This document shows, in pieces, positions 1-10,192 of a DNA stretch of 64,000 bases. The DNA lies in assembly GCA_030490835.1 (NCBI GenBank), contig CM059977.1, positions 24,967,335 through 25,031,334 of the forward strand, in the 5' to 3' direction. How positions within the stretch are numbered: position 1 is the stretch's first letter; every line of letters begins with the position of its first letter. Made by a program: the position numbers and the translations under genes. Under the pieces are notes generated by a model. That model searched no databases. It had not been told where the DNA came from and saw only the letters and a program-made list of their open reading frames with translations. This DNA is from Annona cherimola. Lineage: Eukaryota; Streptophyta; Magnoliopsida; Magnoliales; Annonaceae.

Positions 1-1535
1 CCTGTTATTAAAATTTAAATCCATATTTTAAAGCTTGTCCCAATGTCTGTTTTGCATCTATCCTATATGCAACATTGGTCCTATAAATTTGCAGTTCTTT
101 GGTCTTATTTCATTCTCCTCTCTCATATGTACAAATAAGCCAAGGCTAGCTTCATGCTGTTTTATTTGCATCTACTAGTTCAATGCCTTTCTTGTCGATT
201 TCCTAAATGCCATGTTGCAAGATAGTTCCTAATCCTACATTCTATTTGTTCTCCTACACACCCACAAGAGCCTGTACCCAACTTTTCACTGACAATCAAA
301 ACTGGTTGTTTTCTAAGTACTTATTTAGGATGCCTTATCCACCCCCTGCAAATCTCTAATTGCACCAAGGTGCTGGTGCAACATGGCATTTGTGAGCAAG
401 ACCCTATATTGAGCTTAAGTGTCAGATTATTGGCATTAATGAGGAGGAAGAAGTAACAAAGTTCGACACTGGCTACCACAGCCTTCCACAGTTCCTTTTT
501 TTTTTTTTTTTTGAGACAGAACTGACAGTAGAGCATGCAACTTCCTGATGGAGTTGGCTTTATCATTTTTAACACTTACAAAGGTAAATCCCTAGGAAAT
601 ACAGTGGAGTTGGTTTAATCAATTGTAAAAATAAATGACTCGGAAATATGATACTGGTAGGTTTTCCTTTTCTGTTATGAATCATCTTTACAGAGGCTCT
701 TGGTCAAACTGTTAAATGCGAAGTTCAGAGATTTTGTATCTTTGAGATGATATCTTGTTTGTTTCAACTGTCATTACACAACATGCAGGTAGCTTGTTAA
801 AGCTAATTTTTGCAATCTAATTGCATTAAGTAAACAACAAATAGGTCTTTACAATTTGTATCTCATATCTAGCTGAAGATAGGGTGTTTGCTGTTTGCAC
901 CTTGTAAATCCAATCCAACTTCAAGAGAATTATCACTCGGGCCAGGATAAGGCATGGCTAAGAATCCATCATTTGACTGCGAAAACCATTGCAGGTTGAA
1001 AATGGTTCCCAAAAGATAAAAAAAGATCCATTCACAGAATAATCACCTGGATGTTTTTGCAATTTGTACTGTTGACTGCAGGTCAATCTTATCTCAATTA
1101 GTGTCCAGGGTTTTTTAGATATCTGCAGACTTGGAGTGCGTTTTGTTTTTTAGTTTTGCTTTATTCAGAGAATAATCACTTGGAAATTTCAACAACATGA
1201 TCTGTCCACTGCACCGTGGGTTCAGCTTTTCTCAATCAATGGGTGCATGGTGAATTTGCATATATTTGTCACCTAAGGATTTTTGACAGCAGTCGTGCAC
1301 AAAATTATATAACATTGTCTACAATACTGTTCTTTGAGTTCAATCGTCTCTCTCTCTCTCTCTCTCTCTACCTGCGTGTGATTGTCTTGCAAAGAACTTG
1401 TGTGGATTTTACTGTCTTCACAAAGAAAATAATGTAACATTCTCCATAATTTTTACTTTTTGAATGTTGACCATCACTTCAGTTTATGATGTCTGGCTCT
1501 CTCTCAACCTAACTGGATTGTCTTGCAAAAAACAG
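1..1535 (+). other. Probable last intron of the L25-like gene
   Basis: AT-rich, with no convincing exon in any frame. It ends in a splice acceptor (a run of A then CAG) at 1533-1535, just before the L25-like exon, so much of it is probably the gene's last intron. It contains a T-run at about 498-515 and a (CT)n microsatellite at about 1347-1370. I looked for the preceding L25 exon, which in the family encodes a VPL..IG...PGLKKG-type stretch, and did not see it, so it probably lies before base 1. Confidence 0.45.
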
Positions 1536-1747
1536 GTGGTTATTTACATACCATAAGAGCGAATCTGAAATTCCAGTGCCCTGCAGACCACATTCCTCAG
1601 AAAATCGAGGTGGACTTGAGCAGTCTTGATATTGGAGATGGAGTTTCGATGCATGAGATCAAGGTTGATCCATCTTTGAAGCTCTTAAGCAAGAATGACA
1701 AGATACCCATATGTAAGATAAAGGCAACAATGTTAGAAACTCAATAA
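1536..1747 (+). CDS. Last coding exon of a plant bL25-like (L25/TL5/CTC) ribosomal protein gene, partial
   Basis: The exon follows a CAG acceptor and runs about 70 codons to TAA at 1745-1747. The first two bases complete a glycine codon; the peptide then begins GYLHTIRANLKF and includes CPADHIPQKIEVDLSSLDIGD and PSLKLLSKNDKIPICKI. This is the C-terminal beta domain of the bL25/CTC family (IPxKIEVDxSxLDIGDxV signature), which binds 5S rRNA in bacterial and organellar ribosomes; in plants the protein is expected in mitochondria or chloroplasts. Only the C-terminal part is in the window; the start, transit peptide and N-terminal domain lie upstream. The family assignment rests on recognised motifs. 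The lysine-rich end (KIKATMLETQ) is typical. The exon is free of stops and frameshifts. Confidence 0.75.
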
Positions 1748-3090
1748 CCTGTGTACTGCATACATGGTATTTTGAGGAAAGGAACATGAGGAATTTTTGG
1801 TTTTCAGGAATTTACTTTGAGGGAATGAGGAATTATTTTTTATGCTAATCCAGTTCCTGTTTCTGTTTGAGCTGTTTCTCAGACGAGAAGAACAACTTTC
1901 TTGCTGTTATACAATCTCATCATAGCAAAATGCTTCTCCATAGGTGATGGGAACAGTTTTCATGTGAAGTGAACTACAACTGTAGTAATTTTATTGAAGA
2001 AGATAATCATAATTGTATGTGCAGTGGCAAGCCTTATAGGTTAAGAAATCATCATCAACAATTAAAAGTGGATGAATTTCTGTGTTTTTGCGGTCATCAT
2101 GATTTATTTGTCATGTTACTTCTCAATTGCATTCCACGTGCATGTGTATAAAGTGTCAACTAGTTGTGGGTGTCAAGCCTTGAAATCCAGACCACGTAAG
2201 AATCAGGGGCAGTGGCAGTTTACCAACTACCTCAATAACTGAAGCTTGTCCCTAGGGTTTTCAACTTTCATGTATTCTCGGGTCTTTGAGAAGTTGGTTT
2301 TCATGAAGTTGGGGTTGCCTTGCTGGTATCACATCCTGGATTCCACGCCAACGTCTCATGGTCAAACTCTGTTGGGAGCATCTCTCTCCTTTTCCTCCCC
2401 CATCGTAATAACAAAAAAAGAAGTTGGTCGTCCTTTTACACTAATCTAGTGAGATTTTGAAAACGCAATTCAAATATCTGCTTCCTCCATGGTTGAATTG
2501 CAAGGCATAATTCTTTCCTCACAGTCGATCTATGACATGGGGGAGATATTTCTTATCATAATTTTAGACTTGGCCTATTTCCACCGCTAGTGTGACTCAA
2601 CAAGACTAGCTCCGACGTGACTTACTGTGAGTCAGTTGCCCTGTCCAGTGGAATCATATGACTGGATCAAGTTCAGCCAAATCAATGTTCTTCGGACTGG
2701 AGTGAAACACCTTCAAAGTCGGTGACTAATAAGTCCCTTCCTCAGTCGTGGCTGCTTGGCGAAAAAAATACTTCTGCGCGCAGATACAGGTGAAGGTCCC
2801 CTTCCCCTCTTTTCTTTTCCCCATTCTATCTAGGGCTTTGCAAGGAGTAAGAAGAGGGATCGCCAAATCAAGGTGTAGACAGCTGAACAGAGATGGTTCT
2901 CAATGCGGAAGAATTGCTGCTTCAAGAAATCCAGACTTTGGCCATTTAAGAAGATGCCCTCTCAAAGATTGGCACGGGCAACGAACCATCAATTTTATGC
3001 TCAATATGGGCAACCCGCAGCTACTTTTAAGGAACTATTCAAGTGATCTACATGTAGGATAGGAAGACAAGAGTAGGCGTCTCTTTTGCT
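1748..3090. other. 3' flank of the L25-like gene and unassigned spacer
   Basis: The first few hundred bases are probably 3' UTR. At 2748-3062 (+) there is an open stretch whose peptide contains a Cys-rich segment (SRCRQLNRDGSQCGRIAAS). It has no ATG-anchored start and I do not recognise it, so I do not call it a gene. Nothing else is supported. Confidence 0.4.
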
Positions 3091-3714
3091 TAGGTGGATG
3101 AAAACCTATACAAGGTGTCCTACAAAAATGAAGAGGACAAGAGGTTAGTTTTGCTTGGAAGATTGTGGCTCTTTAATAGGAAGCTGCTCCTGATTTTGGG
3201 TTTGAGAAATACGGCTAGGAGAGAGGAAATTGAGCTCCATAATACCCTAATTTGGCTACAAATCAAGGAAATCTCTTTTCTAGTATATAAACAGGTGTTA
3301 GGCACTCTAATATGTAATTTCTTGAGCTCATACTTTGAGATTGTGGTGACTGACATGGAGTGAGAATCAAGGTGATGTACCAGATCTACTACAAAGAGGT
3401 ATGTTTGTGAAGTATGGGCAATATAATAGACGATGGCTATCATTTTGGTATGGACGGTTGTTGGTTTTCTACTATCTATGTGGTAGGGTGGGACATGCAT
3501 ATAAAGAATGTGGGGAGCAAGGGACAGCAGTGGAATTGGTGGAGGCAAACAATAACATGCCCCATGGCAATTTTTTTACGAGTTGATTTTAAAATACTAG
3601 GTCTCGTGGGAGACAAAGGACAAGGGAATCAGGTGTTCCCAAAAACTTACTTGGCGGATTCGAGGATGTTATGGGGACAAGATTATATTTTGAAAGGTCA
3701 GGAGAGTTCAATAA

Positions 3715-4725
3715 GGGCGGACAATTCCCAGAACCATTACGGAGAGGAAGAAAGGGAATCAATGGGGGTAGGGCAAGGAAGGTGGGCTTTAGAAGAGCTA
3801 ATGGGGAACAAAAGACAGAGGTCTGAGTAGCTAGGGGAATTAAACAAGAGAAGGAATAGAGGAAAGAGATAGCAAAAGCAAAGGAAAACATGTGATCGGA
3901 ATGGAATAGAAAGAGGTCATCTCCTATCGTCTGAAGCCTATAAAGAGCATTGAGGTGGGGGCAAGAAGGCAGCAGCTATATGTGAAGCGTCAATAAGTGC
4001 TGGGGTATAGAGAGAGTCTCATTTTGGGTGTGGGGGGCAGGGATGCTTTGGAAGGTCTTGTTAAAACCCAGAGAGGGGAGGGGGATGTAAGGAGAAAGGG
4101 AGATCAAGAACATTCAAGATGGAGCAAAGGTAGGAGGGGTTGCTTTGGAAGGTCTTGTTGAAACCCAAAGGGTGGGATGTAAGGATAAAGGGTGATTAGG
4201 GGCATTTCAATATGGAGCGAAGGGAGTGGAATGAGAAGGATAAAGGAGTAGAGAAGGCAGAAGGGAAGGAAGAAGTAGAAGTAATGAGGGGACAAAAAGT
4301 GAGGAAGGAAATACAACATAGGGAAGGTGAAGGGAATATATTAGAATGGGAGACGGGTTAGAAAGGGAGGAAGCAGGTGGAGGAATTTATGGAGGGGAAG
4401 GGAAAGTGTATGAGGGGGTGACAGAAGTTGAGAGGAAAGGGGATATGAGTGAGGAGATGAATGGACGAGTGATGGCAGATGAAGACCGCTAAGAGAACAA
4501 AGCAGAAGGAAATACCATAACAAGAGAAAAGGCTGGTATGAGCTAAAAACATGATGCAAGGCTGGTCACAAGGAACAATCAGGTGGACAATGGGTGTGGT
4601 GGTCCGGGTAACAACAAGAGGAAGGCAAATCTATCTCTTAATGGTGCTATGAAGGAAAATAAGAAAAGAAAATGGAGGGAAGGGGAGGAGAGAACATCAT
4701 GAATTGGCGGAGAGGAATTCCTCAG
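3715..4725 (+). repeat. Purine-rich (G/A) strand-asymmetric tract within the LINE relic
   Basis: For about 1 kb the plus strand is overwhelmingly G and A (GGAAGG, GAAGAG and GGGAGG words). It sits where the basic linker between the zinc knuckle and endonuclease of the LINE should be. The apparent minus-strand ORFs here (Ser/Leu/Pro/Phe-rich) are a by-product of this bias. Confidence 0.6.
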
Positions 4726-5256
4726 CCTCGATAGAGCATGAGAACCCTTGACTAATTCATAATCTCTTCAAGCGAGAAGATCCCTTTTTGGCTTTTTTGA
4801 TTGAAACAAAAAGAAGAGTTGGAGAAACGGATGCGAATAAGAGGAATCTGCATTTTGAAAACTGTTTTACAGTTAAGTGCTCTGACAGAAGGGGGGCTGG
4901 GTCTAGCAGAGGTGAAGGTGTCTAATTCTCTATAAAGCATGTGGATGATGTTGTGGAAGATGTGAAACCATGGTGCATGGTGGATGTCTAGTTTTTATTG
5001 TAATCCTAAAGCTAGTAATAGACACGAATCGTTGGCTTTTCTTTGAAGATTGAAATCTCAGAATGATTTGCCATGGTTAGTGATTAGAGATTTTAATGAG
5101 ATTGTGGGCCTTTTTGAATTTTTGAGTCAGCATTATAAATCTGAAAACCGAATGTCGACATTTAGGGATGTCATCAATTTTTGCGCTTTAAAGGACCTGG
5201 GATTCAATGGTCCAATGACAACATGGAGCCATAAGAGGAAGGGGACAGACAGGGTG

Positions 5257-5573
5257 GAGGACCGCTTAGACAGGAGATTAGCAAATGATAAGTGGCTGGA
5301 TTCTTTTCCCATGGCTAAAATTTACCACAAGCTGATTGCAACTTAAGACCATTATCTTCTTATTTTGGTGAGAAAAACGAAGACTAGACAACCAAGAAGA
5401 ATGTTTAAGTTCGAGAGGACCGCTTAGACAGGAGATTAGCAAATGATAAGTGGCTGGATTCTTTTCCCATGGCTAAAATTTACCACAAGCTGATTGCAAC
5501 TTAAGACCATTATCTTCTTATTTTGGTGAGAAAAACGAAGACTAGACAACCAAGAAGAATGTTTAAGTTCGAG
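5257..5573 (+). repeat. Perfect 158-bp tandem duplication inside the LINE endonuclease relic
   Basis: Bases 5257-5414 and 5415-5572 are identical by eye over 158 bp. The trinucleotide GAG is shared at the start (5257-5259), junction (5415-5417) and end (5571-5573), which suggests slippage or microhomology-mediated duplication. The host LINE is heavily decayed while the two copies show no difference, so the duplication is much younger than the element. Confidence 0.9.
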
Positions 5574-6482
5574 CAGGTACTGGTCAAAGCATAAGGCAGA
5601 TAGTGATGTCATCAATAAAGTATGGGAGACAAACTTCTGTATACAACAATCAGTACGAAGCAGTGTCAACTGGAAAATTCAAGTGTGGTAGTCAGCTCAT
5701 GAGGGGGCAACAATGTAAGGGGGGAGATAGGAAAGGCCATCAAGATCTGCCAAGAGAGACTCGTTCAGCTGCTTAATGATCCCTCATTTGATGACAGGGA
5801 TACAAACATAGCAAAATAGGAAAGAATTATAAATCTTTTGTTTGAGGAGGAGGAAATTAAACGGAAGCAACACTCAAATGTGTTTTGGCTACAAGAGGGC
5901 GATAGGAATACATCTTTCTTCCATCATGCTGCTAGTGAGAAAAAGGAAAAAGAATTGGATTGAAATGGCTTATGGATGACAGCGGAAGGGAGGTTGGAAA
6001 CCAACAAAAGAAACTGGACATGGCGAAGGGATACAGGATCTATTCATCTGTAAAGGTGAGTGGGAGGCAGCAAGAGTAGCCAATGAAAGATCCAAGAAGG
6101 TATTTATGGAGGATAATGCGTGGCTAACGAGAGAGATATCAAGAGAGGAGGTTTTGGCGGCTGTGAAGGATATGAATCCCCTAAAGGCTTTTGAACCTAA
6201 CAGGATGTCTGCGGGATTTTGCGAGAAAACGAGGGATGTGGTTAAAGAGAAATACTTTAGGCATGTTGTAAAGTATGTAGTTTAAACAGTGGTAGGGATT
6301 AGGAAGCCAAGATGAAGAAATCAATTAGAAAACTATCATTCTCATTCCAAAGAAAAAGGAGCTATCAACATGGCCGAGTTTTTCCCCGACCTTAATCGGC
6401 CCTCATACTAACCCTATTTATTTAGGTTCAGGTTGAACCGGATACCAAATCTTATGCTACCAAATCCACACCGGGTTCAAAT

Positions 6483-7551
6483 CAGTGTTGTTAAAATTGG
6501 ATCGGACCGGTCGGTCGAACCGGTCCGACCGGGAACCGGACATACATCCGGTTCGGTCTCATACGGTTCGGTCTGATAGTATTAAACCACATGAATCGTT
6601 GAATTGCCGGTTCAATAGGAAAACACGGTTGAACTGGTTAGACCGATTCGCGAATAAAAGAAAACCCGATCGTCTTTCCCAGTTTCCCTCCAGAGTCCCG
6701 AATCGGCAGCAAAGCACTTTCCCTTCCCCATTTTTTTGGTCGTCTTCTTCGTCTGGTCCATCTGCTCGGTGCGTGCTGTCTTCCTCATCGCCGGCTACCA
6801 GTAGTGCATTCGGCCAAGATCCGGTTCAATCTCATCTTCCTCGAGGCGTCAGCAGTGCGTGCGGTCTTCATCTATTCCGCATCTTGTCTTCTGCTATCAA
6901 GATCTTGTCACTGGACTTCAAGGTTTCTCACTATTTGAAATTTGGACGACTCTAATCTACTAAAATTTACTTGTTGGAACCGGATCTAAGATTGCTACTG
7001 AAGGCGGGTTAGCCGTCCATGGAGGAAACGAGAAAAGGAAGGTGATGGAGCACTAAGTTTGGTGCTCCGCTAGCGTACTTTTATTTGTGCACATGCGTTC
7101 CCTAAAAAATAAAATACAACCATTAAATCTCTTAAAAACTTACAAAAACTCACCAAATCTCAAAAGTATGTTTTTGGAACAATTTTCATATGAAATCTAT
7201 TATAAATACAATTTTAAATATTTTAAAATATGAAAGTATTAGATAAAATGGAAATTATCAATGGGCTAAGAGCTCACACAATTAGTTAATATTTTTAATT
7301 ATAACTTTATATATTTATTTAGTTTTAAATTATTTAAAGGTTTGCGTAGTTCTGAAGTTTAATTAATATTTAGATTAGTTAATATTTAGATTTTGGAGTT
7401 ATAGATATATAATTTTACCAATATGTTAATTAAAAATAATTAAATATTTATGACATCATAAATATGTCATGCTGACGTCACCGGTTCAAACCGATTTGAA
7501 CAAGACCAGTTCCTTTATCGGTTTGATCATCGGTTCGGTTCTGATAACATT
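6483..7551 (+). mobile_element. Mutator-like non-autonomous element, copy 1 (AACCGG-rich ends)
   Basis: The element is 1069 bp with perfect 9-bp target duplications GGTTCAAAT at 6474-6482 and 7552-7560. The left end reads CAGTGTTGTTA and the right end is the inverse of AATGTTATCAGAACCG, matching the ends of the copies at 34608-36266 and 45107-46614. Subterminal DNA is dense in AACCGG/CCGGTT words. Near the right end (about 7450-7485) is a palindromic stretch, TGACATCATAAATATGTCA, followed by TGACGTCA. There is no transposase; the 156-codon open stretch at 6485-6955 is an artefact of GC-rich termini plus unknown interior. The 9-bp duplication and inverted ends indicate the Mutator superfamily. 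Confidence 0.85.
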
Positions 7552-7881
7552 GGTTCAAATAGTAAAGGTGTTTTTTCAAATAAATTCATAAAATAAGAAT
7601 GTTTTACGAATTAATAATTATAAAGATATTTGTACTTAAAAAGATAAAAATATCCGAAGAAGATGAATAATTTCCTTATGCATTGCTTTCGTCAAGAATT
7701 CAATTTTTTTGGATTGCTGGGTTTGATTTTATTACTTTGGGTCTTGAGGCTATGTTGGGTTTGATCATTTGGCTTGAAATAGATGTGGAATAAAGGAAAT
7801 TCAGAAAATATTGTTATGTCAAATTAGTCGTAAGATGCATGCGCACTGATCATTATGGTTGGGCGTAACAAACACTTTTTA

Positions 7882-8142
7882 ATGCACCTGGTGTACTTAG
7901 TTTCGTTGCATTCAGGTGCGAATATCCATTTTTTTTATTTTTTTTGAAATTCTTTTACGGTACTAAAAATGTCACTGATAGTTAAAAATTCAAAAAAAAT
8001 ATGTATCTATCTAAAAAAATGGTAAAAATCGATATATATATATATATTAAATACACTTAGATTAATAGTTGTTTAAAATTTTTTTGAAAAAAAATAGGTA
8101 TTTGCTTCCGGATGCATCGAAGCTAAGTGTACTCGGGAGCAT
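7882..8142. mobile_element. Hairpin MITE with about 40-bp terminal inverted repeats
   Basis: The left end begins ATGCACCTGGTGTACTTAG and the right end is its imperfect inverse (CTAAGTGTACTCGGGAGCAT). The interior contains TGGTAAAA followed by ATTAAATACACTTAG, a core shared with the hairpins at 35.6 and 41.5-42.8 kb. A fragment with the same end lies at 25603-25705. Confidence 0.7.
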
Positions 8143-8669
8143 AGGATCGAGATCCGTTGTTTCCTGCCATAAAATTTATTTCTTTAATTTGTTTAAAAAA
8201 ACTTTTATCCATATTTGAATTTTATTTATATGTTATTCCTTGTAAAATTTTACAATATTTGGAATTTGTTTGATATTTTTTGAAATTTGAAAATGCATAA
8301 ATACATGCCCATTTTATCCTTTTTCAAAATTAAAGAGATCAAATAGATCTCAAATATTGTAAAACTTTATAAGGAGGAAGATATATGTGATAAACAAAAG
8401 TTCAAAAAAAAGAAAGAGATTCAAAAAAAGAGAGATATTTTATGGTAGGATCACGGTCCAAGATGAAGAAGAACAAAATGAATAAATTTTTATTAATAAT
8501 TAGTCAATGTAAGGATGGTTGATTCCTTAAAAGATTAAAAGTATTTGCCTTAAAAAAAGAGTCTAAGGAATACTACAAAAATTTCATTTTTAGACAACAT
8601 AGTTAGCTATATAATATGTATAGATATAATTTACTTTTTTGAATGAAAATTTAGATTTAATTTCTAAAA

Positions 8670-8790
8670 ACATTGACCATTGACTCTAGTGGTAAAACCT
8701 TTGTCATCAACTCTTGGTTGATGGGTGTTCAATTCTTTATTGTCTCTCAGAGATGAATGAGCCTGATTGCAACATGAAATGTTATAATAT
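8670..8790 (+). mobile_element. SINE-like tRNA-derived head, relic
   Basis: CTCTAGTGGTAAAACC resembles a degenerate A box, and GGTGTTCAATTC about 35 bases later resembles a B box. This arrangement is common in plant SINEs. I see no target duplication, so this is a weak call. Confidence 0.35.
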
Positions 8791-9968
8791 ATAATACCAA
8801 AAATATAAAAAAATTTCCAAACACAAGCCTTGAATGAAGTATCTGCGAACTAATTTTTGCGTAAGTATTGACTTTTTATTTTTTATTGGGGCGTAAGTAC
8901 TGACTTAAAAGCATTTACAGCTAATTAATTTTCAAGAATTTGACTTTCTTTTTAGTAAAAATTGCCGTTGCTGAAAAATAAATTTATTATAGAAAAACGG
9001 ACTCGCTTTTATCAAAGAAAACGTAGAAAATAAAATTATAGAAGATAATGAAATTTTTTTTTCCCCTGCAAAGAAGTTCTAATCTACTCAGAACAGACAA
9101 TCTAAACGGTTTAATTGCCAATCACCCTCCTAATTCAATTATGCAAATAGCATACTATTGATCGTGGTATGTGATATGGTTTTGATTAAAAAAAAAAAAA
9201 AAAAAAATCTTTCATCGAAAACTATAGTGGGACCCAGCGTTTGGTTGTAAGAAAAACCGTACTTTGGAATGATACTCTAGTCACACCGGCGGGTTTTTCC
9301 ACGCGTTTTCGATAATCTGGTACTAATTATGTCCACGCCAGGTTAAGGTTAAACCCGGTACTAATAGAAGCTAATAAGAGCTTTTTTTGGAAAGCTAAAA
9401 GCGGACATTTTCAAGATCAGTTGGAGTCGGAAAAATAAGAAAGAAGTGCTGTGCCGGCAATCGGTCTTGATCCGTCAGTCTACATTCATAATCGTTGTGT
9501 AAGCTGTTCGCTTTTTTGACTGTTTAAAAGTAAGTATTAGGTGGAGTGATGGGATCCAACATTCCATTTCATAACTTCACCATCTCTTTCAGTTGGATTT
9601 TAAACTCAAATTACACTGACTTGACCCTTAATTGTTCTATTAATAGATACGGTGGGGATGAGTTGAAGCAGTCAAATGTTCCAGGTTCAGTGGATAAACG
9701 GCTTACGTGCTAGCTCTAAATCAATCAGTGTATTATTATTATTTTCCATTTTTCACCTGCTCCGAGTCGGGTGAAAAGGAAATCAAATGTACTTAAAAAC
9801 ATAGTAGTTCTTTTTTTAGTGAGAAGAAGACAAATAATGCCTAATAAAAAGGTAAAGATACTAAGGTGGATGGATATAAGAGAAATTTTTGCTTGCATCT
9901 TAACCATCAAAGACTGTAAAGTAAAAATAGTAGTGGATGTTTCATTCCTCTATATTTAACTTGGAATT

Positions 9969-10130
9969 TTTTTATGAGTATTTATATACATCATAACATC
10001 TCATATTACATCCAAACATATTTATAACTCTCACACAGTGAATAAAAATTTTCAATAACACTCCACATGGGAGGAGGAATCAAAGGAAAGAAACTCCCTC
10101 ATGACCAATTAACGATAGACTCCTAGTGGC
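9969..10130 (-). mobile_element. Short SINE (162 bp) with 17-bp target-site duplication
   Basis: The perfect direct repeat ATATTTAACTTGGAATT occurs at 9952-9968 and 10131-10147 and brackets 162 bp. On the minus strand the insert starts GCCACTAGGAGTC, carries a B-box-like TTTGATTCC, and ends in a short A tail (T-run at 9967-9973 on plus). Size, long target duplication, tail and B-box-like motif fit a tRNA-derived SINE; the A box is weak. It lies about 30 bp from the LINE insertion. Confidence 0.72.
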
Positions 10131-10192
10131 ATATTTAACTTGGAATTGAACCATGTGTTTGGTTGATTGAGAGAAATAGTTCAAGGACCTTT

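Larger units (their letters stand above)
3094..6405 (+). pseudogene. Decayed L1-type LINE relic (gag-like DUF4283/zinc knuckle, endonuclease, start of RT)
   Basis: Pieces of a plant L1-type LINE lie in order in several frames, broken by stops and shifts. A DUF4283-like segment (RLWLFNRKLLLIL, then IWLQIKEISFLVYKQVLG) is at 3120-3330. A zinc-knuckle remnant (YYLCGRVGHAYKEC) at about 3460-3510 has lost its first cysteine (Tyr in its place). A long purine-rich linker fills 3.7-4.7 kb. An APE-type endonuclease segment (LPWLVIRDFNEI, DLGF, TWSH, RLANDKW, DH) is at 5050-5360; the usual GDFN is RDFN. The pre-RT motif VFWLQEGDRNTSFFH is at about 5880-5925. A damaged KAPGPDGM-like stretch (LKAFEPNRM) is near 6180, and IILIPKKK near 6335. 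Homology then stops abruptly inside the RT. It cannot be active. Confidence 0.8.
7561..9951. other. AT-rich intergenic DNA with repeat relics
   Basis: No gene is visible. The stretch holds a hairpin MITE (7882-8142), a SINE-like head (about 8670-8790) and an A19 run at 9189-9207. The short ORFs near 9.72-9.96 kb are unsupported. Confidence 0.5.

Noticed and set aside
4104..4559. Minus-strand hydrophobic ORFs rich in Leu, Phe and Ser, suggestive of membrane proteins
   Set aside because: They are explained by the pyrimidine-rich minus strand opposite the purine tract.
6485..6955. 156-codon ORF in Mutator-like copy 1
   Set aside because: It starts in the terminal repeat itself and its peptide is Ser/Arg-rich noise.
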